This document shows positions 23,317-32,392 of a stretch of 64,000 bases of DNA, piece by piece (position 1 is the first letter of the stretch; each line of letters opens with the position of its first letter). The position numbers were made by a program, and so were the translations under genes. Source of the DNA: Streptomyces sp. F001 (GTDB taxonomy: Bacteria; Actinomycetota; Actinomycetes; Streptomycetales; Streptomycetaceae); NCBI RefSeq assembly GCF_004187715.1, contig NZ_QZWF01000005.1:537560-601559 (forward strand), given 5' to 3'. The notes beneath the pieces are model-generated. The model did no database searches, was not told the DNA's origin, and worked only from the letters and a program-made list of their open reading frames with translations.

Positions 23317-26181
23317 GTGAGCGGGGGATCTGGATCGCCTGGGCGGCTTCGGCTCGCGATGCTCGGGCCCATGCGGGCCTGGCGGGACGGCACACCGCTG
23401 GATCTGGGGCCCGTCCGGCGCCAGGCCGTGCTGGCCGCGCTGGCGCTGCGTCCGGGCCTGCTGGTGAGCCACGAGCAGGTGCTCGACGGGGTCTGGGGAG
23501 ACGAGCCGCCGAAGACCGGCCGCAGCGTACTGCCCAGTTATGTCTACGCGTTACGGCGGACCCTCGACGCCCGGGGCACCGGTCCCGCCGATTCGGTGAT
23601 TCGCGGGGAACGGGGCGGGTACCGGCTCACCGCCGACGGCGTCGGCCTGGACGTGGCGGAGCTGGACGAGCAGCTCGACGGCGCGCAGCGCGCGAAGGCG
23701 GCCGGCGATCCGGCCACCGCGTTCGCCCGGTTTTCCGAGGCGCTCGCCCTGTTCCGCGGCGAACCGCTGGCCGGGCTGCCCGGACCCTTCGCCGACGTCG
23801 AGCGGCAACGGCTGTCGCAGCGGCTGCGCACGGTACGAGTGGAGCGGCTCGAATGCCTCGTCCTGCTCGGCCGTTTCACCGACGCGCTGGACGACCTCGC
23901 CGCCCTGTCGGTGTCCAGTCCGTACGACGAGTCGCTCACGTCTCTGCGTATGCGCGCCCTGTACGGCAGCGAACGTCAGGCGGAAGCGCTGACCGTCTAT
24001 CAGGACATGTGCGAGCGCCTGCGCGAGGAGCTCGGGGTCGATCCCGGTACGGAACTCCGCCGCGTACATGAGGCGGTGCTGCGCCGGGACGACGCCTCCT
24101 TGCTGCCCGGCCCACGCCGCTCCCGCCGTACGGTCAACGAACTGCCGGGCGACGCCGGTCACTTGACCGGACGAGAGGCCGAACTGGCGCAGCTGATCGC
24201 GCCGTCTGCGCCCGGATCCGTGTCCCTCATCACGGTGGACGGCACGGCCGGGGTCGGCAAGACCGCGCTCGTCGTCCGGGCGGCACGGGAGCTCAGCGCC
24301 CAGTACCCGGACGGCTGCCTGTTCGTGGACCTGCGCGCGCACAGCACGCAGCGGCGGCAGTCGCCGGAGCAGGCGCTGCAACGGCTGCTGCGGTCGCTCG
24401 GCGCGGCCACGGGCGAGTTGCCGAGCGACCTCGACGAACTCACCTCCGTATGGCGCGCGGCCACCAGCCCGCTACGACTGCTCCTCGTGCTGGACGACGC
24501 CCTGGACGCCGACCAGATACGGCCTCTGCTGCCCGCCGGTGCGGGAAGCAGAGTGCTGGTGGCCGGCCGCCGACGGCTGGCCGAACTGGACGCCGACCGA
24601 CGGGTCACCCTGGAGCCCCTGGAGAGCGGGGACGCGGTGTCCCTGCTCACGCACATCATCGGAGCGGAACGCGCGAGCAGGGAGCCGGAGGCCACGCAGC
24701 AGCTGGTCGGGCTGTGCGACGGGCTGCCGCTGGCCCTGCGCATCGCCGGGTCACGGCTGCAGAACCGCCGCACCTGGACGGTGGAGCACCTGGTGGGCCG
24801 CATGGCAGGCGACGAGCAGCGGCGGCTCGGGGAACTGAGCGTCGGGGACCGCAGCGTGGAGGCGACCTTCCAGGTGTCGTACGACCAACTCGCACCCGAG
24901 CAGCAGCGCGGATACCGCGCCCTGGGCCTGGCGCCGACGGTCGAGTTCGACGTACTGACGCCTGCGACGATGCTCGGCCGGCCGTCGTACGACACCGAGC
25001 GGGTCCTGGAGCATCTGGTCGACGCCAGTCTCCTGCAGGAGCCGCGTCCCGGCCGCTACCGCCTGCACGACTTGGTACGGGTGCATGCGCGGCGCCTCGC
25101 GGAAGCCGCGCCCGGCGAAGCCGCCGCCGCACGCACGGCCGCGCTCCGCCTCTGCCTGGACGCGGCCCGGATCGCCAGCGACTGGGGGCCGGGCGGTTTC
25201 CCCACGGGACCTCAACCCGCCGGAGCACCCTTCACGACCTGGCAGGAGGCGGAGGCGTGGCTGGACGCGGCCGCCGGAGAGCTCACGGACGTCGTGGGGT
25301 ACGCGGTGGCCCACGGCGAAGCCGACTACGCCTGCTGGATCGCCGAGGCGCTGGTCGACTACTTCGTACGGCAGGGCCGCTACCACGAGTCGCAGACCGC
25401 CCTCGAAATCGCCTACGCGCAGGTGGACGGGGCCACCGACCAGCGGATGGCCGGCGCACTGCTGAACTGCCTGGGCTACACCGCCGTATACCAACGCCGG
25501 TACAAGCAGGCGCGGACCTACTTCACCGAGGCACTGGAGCTCAGCCGACGCCGCCCCGAACCCTGGGAGGAGGCCCGGACTCTGGTCGGGCTGGGGGCTC
25601 TCGACCTGAGCGTGGGCGAAGGCGACCGGGCCATCACACAGCTCACCCCGGGGTTGGACCTGGCCAAGCGACAGCGCAGCGACTGGGTCGCCTCGATGGG
25701 GCTCGTCGTCCTCGGCCTCTCCCACTACTTCGAGAGGCGCAACGAGGCGGCGCTGGCCTGCTTCGCCGACGCCCACACCCACGCCGGCACGGACGGCCGA
25801 CCGCGCATGCTCGGACGAGCTCTGAGCTGCGCCGCCGACGTCCACCTCCGCCTGGGCAACTACGGTGAGGCCAGGAGGCTGTACCGCGAGGCGATCCACC
25901 TGGTCGAGCAGGTCGGCGACCCGTTCCTCTACGCCCGCAGCCTGACCGGGCTGGGCACGGCGGAGCAGGGCGAGGGAAACCTCGGCGCGGCCATCGCCCT
26001 GCATCACCAGGCCCTCCGCCAGCACCGGTTGCTGTCCCCGCTCACCGAACCCAGCTACGACTGGCTGGAGATGGACATCCGATCCCGCCTGGGCCGCGCC
26101 TACCTGGCGACGGGTCGCGTCGGTGAGGCGCGGGGGCAGTTCCAGGCCGTGCTCGACGTGCGGGACCGCGCAGCCCGGTAG
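23317..26181 (+). CDS. AfsR/SARP-family transcriptional regulator with NB-ARC and TPR domains
   Basis: The GTG at 23317 follows GGAGG by eight bases. The 954-residue protein has an OmpR-like winged helix (about 15-105, LGPVRRQAVLAALALRPGLL), a bacterial transcriptional activation domain (about 105-255, ending REELGVDPGTELRRVHEAVL), an NB-ARC ATPase with Walker A GTAGVGKTAL at about 309-318 and Walker B LLLVLDDA, GLPLALRIAGSRLQ, and about seven TPR-like repeats from 690 on (CLGYTAVYQRRYKQARTYFT). This is the full AfsR architecture. Family members activate secondary-metabolite or developmental genes. Nearby candidates are the 22855 gene and the pectate lyase; the biosynthetic cluster starts only 6 kb on. 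Confidence 0.93.
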   Translation: MSGGSGSPGRLRLAMLGPMRAWRDGTPLDLGPVRRQAVLAALALRPGLLVSHEQVLDGVWGDEPPKTGRSVLPSYVYALRRTLDARGTGPADSVIRGERGGYRLTADGVGLDVAELDEQLDGAQRAKAAGDPATAFARFSEALALFRGEPLAGLPGPFADVERQRLSQRLRTVRVERLECLVLLGRFTDALDDLAALSVSSPYDESLTSLRMRALYGSERQAEALTVYQDMCERLREELGVDPGTELRRVHEAVLRRDDASLLPGPRRSRRTVNELPGDAGHLTGREAELAQLIAPSAPGSVSLITVDGTAGVGKTALVVRAARELSAQYPDGCLFVDLRAHSTQRRQSPEQALQRLLRSLGAATGELPSDLDELTSVWRAATSPLRLLLVLDDALDADQIRPLLPAGAGSRVLVAGRRRLAELDADRRVTLEPLESGDAVSLLTHIIGAERASREPEATQQLVGLCDGLPLALRIAGSRLQNRRTWTVEHLVGRMAGDEQRRLGELSVGDRSVEATFQVSYDQLAPEQQRGYRALGLAPTVEFDVLTPATMLGRPSYDTERVLEHLVDASLLQEPRPGRYRLHDLVRVHARRLAEAAPGEAAAARTAALRLCLDAARIASDWGPGGFPTGPQPAGAPFTTWQEAEAWLDAAAGELTDVVGYAVAHGEADYACWIAEALVDYFVRQGRYHESQTALEIAYAQVDGATDQRMAGALLNCLGYTAVYQRRYKQARTYFTEALELSRRRPEPWEEARTLVGLGALDLSVGEGDRAITQLTPGLDLAKRQRSDWVASMGLVVLGLSHYFERRNEAALACFADAHTHAGTDGRPRMLGRALSCAADVHLRLGNYGEARRLYREAIHLVEQVGDPFLYARSLTGLGTAEQGEGNLGAAIALHHQALRQHRLLSPLTEPSYDWLEMDIRSRLGRAYLATGRVGEARGQFQAVLDVRDRAAR

Positions 26182-26212
26182 CAGCGGTGGCGGCAGCAGC
26201 ACGCTTGTTCAT

Positions 26213-26222
26213 GTTCATGAAT
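26213..26222 (+). promoter_or_regulatory. GTTCATGAAT, first of two similar palindromes before the pectate lyase
   Basis: GTTCATGAAT here and GTTCATGAAC at 26354-26363 flank the region between the AfsR-like gene and the pectate lyase gene. They could be a regulator's pair of sites or coincidence. Confidence 0.25.
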
Positions 26223-26277
26223 AAGGATCAAGTACACGTCCATTGACGCGTTCACGGCGACCGCTTTAACGTCTCGG

Positions 26278-26289
26278 GAAAGCGCTTTC
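26278..26289 (+). promoter_or_regulatory. LacI-type operator upstream of pectate lyase
   Basis: GAAAGCGCTTTC is a perfect 12-bp palindrome centred on CG, extended to GGGAAAGCGCTTTCTCCC with one mismatch. This is the classic form of LacI/GalR-family operators that control sugar-polymer degradation genes. It lies 110 bases upstream of the pectate lyase start. No LacI gene is in the window, so a distant regulator is implied. Confidence 0.6.
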
Positions 26290-26397
26290 TCCCGTGCTTT
26301 GTCGGCGCCCGGATCCAGTATCCGGTCGTCCAGCTCACTCACGCCCGTTTCACGTTCATGAACCTGATGGCACCCGCTGACCAACCAGGAGACAACG

Positions 26398-27975
26398 ATG
26401 CAACGAAGAGCCGCCCTCATGTGCGTCAGCCTGCTGACCGGCCCGCTCGTCGCGCTCTCCGGCACCATGGCGCAGGCCGCGACCACCCGGTACGAGGCCG
26501 AGAGCTCACCGTCCGTCTGCACCGGCACCATCGACTCCGACTGGGCCGGTTACTCGGGCAGCGGGTTCTGCAACGGCACCAACGCGGTCGGCGCCCACGC
26601 ACAGTTCACCGTGAACGCGCCTGCCGCGGGCACCGCGACGCTGAGGGTCCGCTTCGCCAACGGAACCACCACCGCGCGCCCGGCCGGCCTGGTCGTCAAC
26701 GGGTCCACGGTGCAGACGCCGTCGTTCGAAGGCACGGGCGCCTGGTCGACCTGGGTCACCCAGACCCTGACCGTGTCGCTGAACGCGGGCAGCAACACCG
26801 TACGGCTCAACCCGACCACCGCCGCCGGTCTGCCGAACATCGACCACCTCGAGGTCGAGACGGGCGGCGACACCACCCCGCCACCGGCCGCCGACGCGCT
26901 GTACGTGGCGCCGAACGGCACCGACAGCGCGGCCGGAACCCAGACGGCCCCCACCACGCTCACCTCGGCGATCAGCCGCATCACCCCCGGCGGCACGATC
27001 TACCTGCGCGGCGGGACGTACCACCACGCACAGACGATCACCATCCCGGCCGGCAACAACGGCACCTCCAGTGCCCGTACGAAGCTGTCCGCCTACCCCG
27101 GTGAGACCCCGGTCCTGAACTTCTCCGCCCAGAGCGAGTCCTCGTCCAACCGCGGGCTCGCCGTGAACGGGTCGTACTGGCATGTCTCCGGCATCGTCGT
27201 CGAGCGGGCCGGCGACAACGGGATCTTCGTCGGCGGCAGCAACAACGTCTTCGAGCGCACGGTGACCCGTTTCAACCGTGACACAGGCCTGCAGCTCTCG
27301 CGGATGGCCTCCACCACCCCGCGCGAGCAGTGGCCGTCCGACAACCTCATCCTGAGCGCCGAGTCGCACGACAACGCCGACTCCGACGGCGAGGACGCCG
27401 ACGGCTTCGCCACCAAGCTCACCTCCGGCCCCGGGAACGTCTTCCGCCACGCCGTCGCCCACCACAACATCGACGACGGCTGGGACCTCTACACCTACGC
27501 CGACGAGGGCCCCATCGGCGCGGTGACCATCGAGGACTCCCTCGCCTACGAGAACGGCACCCTCAGCGACGGCTCCCAGGCCGGGAACGGCGACCGCAAC
27601 GGCTACAAGCTCGGCGGCGAGGACGTCCCGGTCAACCATGTCGTCCGGCGCAGCATCGCCTACGACAACGGCAAGCACGGGTTCACCTACAACAGGAACC
27701 CCGGCACGATGACGGTCTCGGACAACGTCAGCATCGACAACACCGAGCGCAACTTCTCCTTCGACGCGGGCACTTCGGTGTTCCGCAGCAACACCTCGTG
27801 CCGCAGCGGCAGTGGGACGAACGACCGGATCGTCGGCGACGCCGACAGCTCGAACCAGTTCTGGTCCGGCTCGAACGGCTCCCGGTGCTCCTCGTACGCC
27901 GGTGCCCTGCGCTGGTCCTACGCGGCGGACGGGCGCCTGGTCGTGACGTTCGGCGGGAATCAGGTGACGCCGTAA
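26398..27975 (+). CDS. Secreted pectate lyase, PL9-like, with N-terminal CBM
   Basis: The 525-residue product has a Sec signal peptide (about 28 residues, cleavage after AQA), a carbohydrate-binding module of the CBM35/6 type (about 30-155, TTRYEAESS through IDHLEVETGG), a PPPAA linker, and a right-handed beta-helix domain. The helix domain has DNGIFVGGSNNVFERTVTRF, RDTGLQLSRM, EDADGFATKLTSGPGNVF and HHNIDDGWDLYTYADEGPIG, which match family 9 polysaccharide lyases as I remember them, including the Asp-rich calcium site. It should cleave polygalacturonate outside the cell. A LacI-type operator upstream fits induction by plant polymers. A 15-pair terminator follows. Confidence 0.9.
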   Translation: MQRRAALMCVSLLTGPLVALSGTMAQAATTRYEAESSPSVCTGTIDSDWAGYSGSGFCNGTNAVGAHAQFTVNAPAAGTATLRVRFANGTTTARPAGLVVNGSTVQTPSFEGTGAWSTWVTQTLTVSLNAGSNTVRLNPTTAAGLPNIDHLEVETGGDTTPPPAADALYVAPNGTDSAAGTQTAPTTLTSAISRITPGGTIYLRGGTYHHAQTITIPAGNNGTSSARTKLSAYPGETPVLNFSAQSESSSNRGLAVNGSYWHVSGIVVERAGDNGIFVGGSNNVFERTVTRFNRDTGLQLSRMASTTPREQWPSDNLILSAESHDNADSDGEDADGFATKLTSGPGNVFRHAVAHHNIDDGWDLYTYADEGPIGAVTIEDSLAYENGTLSDGSQAGNGDRNGYKLGGEDVPVNHVVRRSIAYDNGKHGFTYNRNPGTMTVSDNVSIDNTERNFSFDAGTSVFRSNTSCRSGSGTNDRIVGDADSSNQFWSGSNGSRCSSYAGALRWSYAADGRLVVTFGGNQVTP

Positions 27976-27996
27976 CTTCACCGGAACCCCCCTCGC

Positions 27997-28030
27997 GACC
28001 CGGCCGGCACCCCGAGGTGCCGGCCGGGTC
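27997..28030 (+). terminator. Strong terminator after pectate lyase
   Basis: GACCCGGCCGGCACC (27997-28011) and its exact reverse complement (28016-28030) surround the loop CCGA: 15 perfect pairs. The position between convergent genes lets it serve both the lyase and the MFS gene. Confidence 0.9.
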
Positions 28031-28085
28031 AGTGGTTCGCGTCGGCGAGGATCCCGCCGTCCGTGCCTCGTGGCGCCGTCCCGCT

Positions 28086-29270
28086 TCACGCCTCCACGGC
28101 TGCCGGCCTCGCCCCGGCCCTCCGCCAGCCCCAGGCCAGGCAACCCGTCACCGCGAGCGACGCGGCCGCCATCACCGTCATTCCCGTTGCCGGGGAGGTC
28201 AGTTGGGCCACCGTGCCCGCGAGGGCCGCGGCCACGCCCTGCATGGTGAGCATCCCGGCGGAGCGCAACCCGAGGGCGTGGCCCGCCATGGCGTCGGGGG
28301 TGAGGGACATCAGGCGCTCCTGCTGGACCAGGCTCGCGGCGAACCCGACGTTGGAGAGGCACACGGCCAAGGCGGCGAGGACCACCCCTGGCCGCAACAC
28401 GAAGAGCAGATACGGCGTCGCCAGCAGCAGGAGCAGCGGGGTGGCCAGCCGGGGGCGCAGGGCGGGCGGTACGAAACGGCCGATGATCACGTCGCCGACG
28501 AACATGCCCAGCGCCCCGCACGCGAACAGCGCCCCGGCGGCGTGGGGGGCGTAGGAGACGTAGAGGGAATCGCAGCCGACGACCAGGCCGTTGGGGATCC
28601 ACAGGCCCAGGTAGGTGAGGCGGCGCCGGCGCGAGGACCACAGGAGGGCGTTCGTGCGCCAGGTCGCCGCGACCGAGGGGCGGCCCGAGGAGCGTGGCGG
28701 GCGGGCGGTCAGGCCCAGGCGGTAGCCCAGGGCCGACATCAGGTACAGCGCCGCCGCGAGGAGCAGACAGGTGCGCGGGGACAGGAGCGCCAGGAGCGCG
28801 CCGCCCGTCGCGAAACCGATGACCTGCATCAGCCCGGAGGCCATGTTGAACACCGAACGCCCCAGCACGAAACCGTCCTTGGGGAGGATCTCGTTCAGCA
28901 GCCCCCCGGTCACTCCCCCGCCCAGCGACGCGATCAGGCCCTGCACGAGGACGACGCCGAAGACCGCCCAGATCGGCAGTCCGGGCAGTGCCAGCACCGC
29001 CGTGAGGGCCGCGAAGGCGAGACCCATCCCGGCCAGCGTCGACCGCGGGCGCAGCCGGTCGGCGCCCGAGAGCAGGAAGGTCGCACCCAGCACCTGCGCC
29101 AGCTGCGGCCCGAACATGCTCATCGCCGACAGCAGCGGCGAGTCGGTGGCCCGGTAGACCAGTGTGGCGAGCGACAGACCGCCGATCGTCAGGGCCGCGT
29201 TGTAGGCGGCGTAGGAGAGGAAGAAGGGGGTGAACTCCGGGGTGCGGAAGAGATCGCGGTAGCTGCGCAT
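28086..29270 (-). CDS. MFS transporter
   Basis: The ATG at 29270 gives MRSYRDLFRTPEFTPFFLSY and a 394-residue protein with about twelve hydrophobic helices. Helix 1 carries AAYNAALTIGGLSLATLVYR; helices 4-5 contain GLIASLGGGVTGGLLNEILP and the RSVFNMASGLMQVIG motif, and a second set begins after a cytoplasmic loop of basic residues (WRTNALLWSSRRRRLTYLG). The pattern is that of small MFS efflux pumps of the DHA type. It is divergent from a winged-helix regulator gene with an inverted repeat between them, so the regulator probably controls it. Substrate unknown. Confidence 0.88.
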   Translation of the reverse strand: MRSYRDLFRTPEFTPFFLSYAAYNAALTIGGLSLATLVYRATDSPLLSAMSMFGPQLAQVLGATFLLSGADRLRPRSTLAGMGLAFAALTAVLALPGLPIWAVFGVVLVQGLIASLGGGVTGGLLNEILPKDGFVLGRSVFNMASGLMQVIGFATGGALLALLSPRTCLLLAAALYLMSALGYRLGLTARPPRSSGRPSVAATWRTNALLWSSRRRRLTYLGLWIPNGLVVGCDSLYVSYAPHAAGALFACGALGMFVGDVIIGRFVPPALRPRLATPLLLLLATPYLLFVLRPGVVLAALAVCLSNVGFAASLVQQERLMSLTPDAMAGHALGLRSAGMLTMQGVAAALAGTVAQLTSPATGMTVMAAASLAVTGCLAWGWRRAGARPAAVEA

Positions 29271-29309
29271 GCACGGGAGTCTCGGAACAGCCGGGAGGCG
29301 GTCGTTATT

Positions 29310-29329
29310 GTTTCGCTCGTCGGCGAAAC
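29310..29329 (+). promoter_or_regulatory. Inverted repeat in the divergent promoter
   Basis: GTTTCGC-TCGTCG-GCGAAAC has perfect seven-base arms and lies between the divergent MFS and regulator genes. It is a natural operator for the winged-helix regulator next to it. Confidence 0.65.
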
Positions 29330-29343
29330 CTACGGGGGTGGTC

Positions 29344-30326
29344 ATGGGCTGGTGGCAGCTGAACGCCGACACCCTCGCCCGCAGCCGGTTCGCGTTGTCC
29401 CCGTTCGCCGAGACCTTCGCGAGCCTGAAGCTGCTGCACGCCGGCACCGGCGCCCATCCCGGCGAGGAGGCCTGGCTGCGCGCCCACCTGCCCGGCTACC
29501 GTGCGCTCCTCGCGGCCGACCCGGTGACCGCGCAGCTCGTCCGCGCCGGGCTCGGCAAGTCCTGGATCGCCGACTTCCTCGCACCCCTCCCGTGCGACGG
29601 GGAGCCCCTCGAAGAGACGCTGGCCCAGGTGCGTGCGACCGACCCCGCCGAGGCCCGCGCCAACCTCCGCGTCTCCCTCCCCGGCCCCCTCCCTGCCGCC
29701 CTGGAACGGGATGACCTGCCGGACCGGGCGGCCGCGCTCCTGGAGTACGTCTGGACTCAGACCGTACGGCCGCACTGGGACCGTCGGCGGCGCATCCTGG
29801 AGGCGGACGTGGTCGCCCGGACCTCGCAGGTGAGCCGGGGCGGTTGGGCGGCCGTACTGGACTCCCTGAAGCCGGGGCAGACGCGCTGGCTCGGCGACAA
29901 CCGGCTCCAGGTGAACGTGCACGAGTACCCGCCCCGCGATATTTCCGGCGCCGAACTCGTCCTCGTGCCGGTCACACCAGGGCACGGCTGGGTGTACTGG
30001 GAGATACCGAAGCGGTACGCCATCGTCTACGGCTGCACGGGCGCCCTCGCCGACCCCGGCGCCCGGCTCGTGCCCGCGAGCCTCGGCGCGCTGCTCGGCA
30101 CCGCGCGGGCCGGGGTGCTCGTCCTCCTCGACTCACCCATGAGTACGAGCCAGTTGGTCGCCGTGACCGGACAGGGGCTCGGCTCGGTGGGCGGCATCTG
30201 CGGGTGCTGCTGGACGCGGGGCTGGTGGAGCGGCGGCGGGCGGGGCGGTCGGTGCTGTACTCGCGGACGGCGGCCGGGGAGGTTCTGGTCAAGGCCCAGC
30301 AGGGTGCCGGCACCGACCGGAGTTAG
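29344..30326 (+). pseudogene. ArsR-like winged-helix regulator with a frameshift
   Basis: The frame begins at ATG 29344 (or GTG 29338) with MGWWQLNADTLARSRFALSP and encodes a helical N-terminal domain, then a segment like DUF5937 regulators and a C-terminal winged helix: SPMSTSQLVAVTGQGLGSVG. Directly after this the original frame turns to Cys/Trp-rich nonsense, while the next frame continues HLRVLLDAGLVERRRAGRSV and ends at 30326. One base (a C in GGCGGCCATCTG) is missing near 30194. Read through, the protein would have about 327 residues and a normal recognition helix. It is either a recent inactivating mutation or a sequence error. It faces the MFS gene across an inverted repeat. Confidence 0.85.
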
Positions 30327-30336
30327 CATCCGCTGC

Positions 30337-30843
30337 ATGACTACTGACACCACCGGCAACTCCGTACTCGACGTCGACATCGATGCGCTCCAGGGCGGTG
30401 CGGCGGACCTCGGCCAGTACAAGGGCCGGGCCGTCCTCGTCGTGAACGTGGCCTCCAAGTGCGGGCTGACCCCGCAGTACGCGGGCCTGGAGCGGCTGCA
30501 CGAGCGGTACGCCGCACAGGGCTTCACCGTGCTCGGCGTGCCCTGCAACCAGTTCATGGGGCAGGAACCCGGGTCCTCCGAGGAGATCGCCGAGTTCTGC
30601 TCGGCGACGTACGGCGTGACCTTCCCGATGACCGAGAAGGTCGAGGTCAACGGGGACGGACGGCATCCGCTGTACGACCGCCTGGTCGGCTTCGCCGACG
30701 CCGAGGGACACAGCGGCGACATCCGCTGGAACTTCGAGAAGTTCCTGATCGGCCGGGACGGCACGGTCGTCGCCCGCTTCTCGCCGCAGACCGAGCCGGA
30801 GGCGGCGGAGGTGGTGGCCGCCGTGGAGTCGGCGATCAAGTAA
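30337..30843 (+). CDS. Glutathione peroxidase-family protein
   Basis: The ATG at 30337 gives a 168-residue protein. It has the family's VNVASKCGLTPQYAGLERLH (peroxidatic Cys in place of selenocysteine), VPCNQFMGQEPGSSEEIAEF and the WNFEKFLIGRDG box that contributes Trp and Asn to the active site. Bacterial members usually accept thioredoxin rather than glutathione as electron donor. The open frame fuses with the frameshifted regulator upstream only because of that frameshift; the gene is independent. A bidirectional terminator follows. Confidence 0.92.
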   Translation: MTTDTTGNSVLDVDIDALQGGAADLGQYKGRAVLVVNVASKCGLTPQYAGLERLHERYAAQGFTVLGVPCNQFMGQEPGSSEEIAEFCSATYGVTFPMTEKVEVNGDGRHPLYDRLVGFADAEGHSGDIRWNFEKFLIGRDGTVVARFSPQTEPEAAEVVAAVESAIK

Positions 30844-30857
30844 CTCCGCAGGAGGTA

Positions 30858-30890
30858 CGGCGGTTGCCAGGGCGCTCCCGGCAACCGCCG
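30858..30890 (+). terminator. Bidirectional terminator
   Basis: CGGCGGTTGCC (30858-30868) and GGCAACCGCCG (30880-30890) pair perfectly across an 11-base loop, between the convergent peroxidase and aminotransferase genes. Confidence 0.85.
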
Positions 30891-30897
30891 CCGCATG

Positions 30898-32124
30898 TCA
30901 GTCGCGCGCCTCGGCCAGCAGCTTCTGGATCCGGCTCACGCCCTCGACGAGGTCCTCGTCACCGAGGGCGTACGACAGCCGCAGGTAGCCCGGCGTACCG
31001 AAGGCCTCGCCCGGTACGACCGCCACCTCGGCCTCCTCCAGGATGAGTTCGGCCAGCTCGACCGAGCTCTGCGGCCGCTTGCCGCGGATCTCCCTGCCGA
31101 GCACGCCCTTGACCGACGGGTACGCGTAGAAGGCGCCCTCGGGCATCGGGCAGATGACGCCGTCGATCTCGTTGAGCATCGGGACGATCAGGTTGCGGCG
31201 GCGGTCGAAGGCCTCACGCATCAGGGCCACGGCGGAGAGGTCGCCGGAGACGGCGGTGACCGCGGCGGCCTGGGCGACGTTGTTGACGTTCGAGGTGGCG
31301 TGCGACTGGTGGTTCGTCGCGGCCTTCACCACGTCCTCGGGGGCGATGATCCAGCCGACCCGCCAGCCCGTCATGGCGTAGGTCTTGGCGAGGCCGTTGA
31401 CGACGATGCACTTGTCGCGTAGCTCGGGGACGAGGACCGGAAGCGACGTGAACTGGGCGTCGGCGTACACCAGATGCTCGTAGATCTCGTCGGTCAGCAC
31501 CCACAGTCCGTGCTCGACGGCCCAGCGGCCGATCGCCTCGACCTCGGCCGTGCTGTAGACCGCGCCGGTCGGGTTGGACGGGGAGACGAAGAGGAGGGCC
31601 TTGGTCTTCTCCGTGCGGGCCGCCTCCAGCTGCTCGACGGTGACCTTGTAGCCGGCCGTCTCGTCGGCGACGACGTCGACGGGGACGCCGCCGGCGAGGC
31701 GGACCGACTCCGGGTACGTCGTCCAGTACGGGGCCGGGACGACGACCTCGTCGCCCGGGTCGAGGATCGCGGCGAAGGCGTTGTAGATGGCCTGCTTGCC
31801 GCCGTTGGTGACCAGGATCTGGGACGGGGCGACCTCGTAGCCGGAGTCGCGGAGCGTCTTGGCGGCGATGGCCTTGCGCAGCGCGGGCAGTCCGGCCGAA
31901 GGCGTGTAGCGGTGGTTGGCCGTGTCGCGGCAGGCGGCCACGGCGGCCTCGACGATGTAGTCCGGGGTGGGGAAGTCGGGCTCGCCGGCGCCGAAGACGA
32001 TGACGGGACGCCCGGCGGCCCTGAGGGCCTTGGCCTTGGCGTCCACGGCGAGGGTCACGGACTCGGAGATGGCGGCGACGCGGGCCGAGATGCGGCCCTG
32101 GGGCTCGGGGGTTGCAGCGGTCAT
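30898..32124 (-). CDS. Aspartate aminotransferase, class I (AspC-like)
   Basis: The ATG at 32124 gives 408 residues starting MTAATPEPQGRISARVAAIS. Class-I PLP features are all present: GAGEPDFPTPDYIVEAAVAA, NPTGAVYS, TDEIYEHLVY, the PLP lysine in VVNGLAKTYAMTGWRVGWII, and the substrate Arg in GYLRLSYALG. The protein closely resembles the Streptomyces aspartate aminotransferase normally located beside secE-nusG, which are not here, so this is likely a second copy. It is divergent from the biosynthetic cluster with a shared 268-bp promoter region, and could supply aspartate or transaminate a pathway intermediate. The remaining frame upstream of 32124 has no ribosome site. Confidence 0.92.
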   Translation of the reverse strand: MTAATPEPQGRISARVAAISESVTLAVDAKAKALRAAGRPVIVFGAGEPDFPTPDYIVEAAVAACRDTANHRYTPSAGLPALRKAIAAKTLRDSGYEVAPSQILVTNGGKQAIYNAFAAILDPGDEVVVPAPYWTTYPESVRLAGGVPVDVVADETAGYKVTVEQLEAARTEKTKALLFVSPSNPTGAVYSTAEVEAIGRWAVEHGLWVLTDEIYEHLVYADAQFTSLPVLVPELRDKCIVVNGLAKTYAMTGWRVGWIIAPEDVVKAATNHQSHATSNVNNVAQAAAVTAVSGDLSAVALMREAFDRRRNLIVPMLNEIDGVICPMPEGAFYAYPSVKGVLGREIRGKRPQSSVELAELILEEAEVAVVPGEAFGTPGYLRLSYALGDEDLVEGVSRIQKLLAEARD

Positions 32125-32392
32125 GGGCGGCAGCATCGCACCGGCCCGAGACGGGCGGCAATGCACGGCCACCCCCGTTGATCCGCATCCATACCTTTTG
32201 CCGGTAACGCCCCTGTGTCGCGTTACGACAGACGCAATCAGGACGGTCGGCGGGCATTGATCTCGGTGCTCCCCGGACCGGACCATGAGTGACGTCCGAG
32301 CCGCTCGCACATTCCCGCCCGGGCGCTTCCACCCAGCCCTCCCGGGATTTCTCCATCCCGGTGTCCATCGTGCCAGAAAGCGAAACAACGCC
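32125..32392. promoter_or_regulatory. Divergent promoter region of the biosynthetic cluster
   Basis: This 268-bp gap separates the aminotransferase and the 53-residue peptide gene. It contains the inverted repeat GTAACGC-N9-GCGTTAC (32204-32226). GGTAAC and GCGTTA elements recur upstream of the cluster's HTH regulator gene near 47446-47474. No -10/-35 pair stands out. Confidence 0.5.
32204..32226 (+). promoter_or_regulatory. Inverted repeat GTAACGC...GCGTTAC
   Basis: Seven-base perfect arms with a nine-base spacer. It lies between the divergent aminotransferase and peptide genes and is a candidate site for the cluster regulator at 46365. Confidence 0.5.

Noticed and set aside
29269..30843. 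A single 524-residue frame fusing a regulator to glutathione peroxidase
   Set aside because: The fusion exists only because of a one-base frameshift; both genes have their own starts and the linking residues are nonsense.
32285..32392. An upstream in-frame start for the 53-aa peptide
   Set aside because: It would remove the signal peptide's N-terminal position and lacks a ribosome site.
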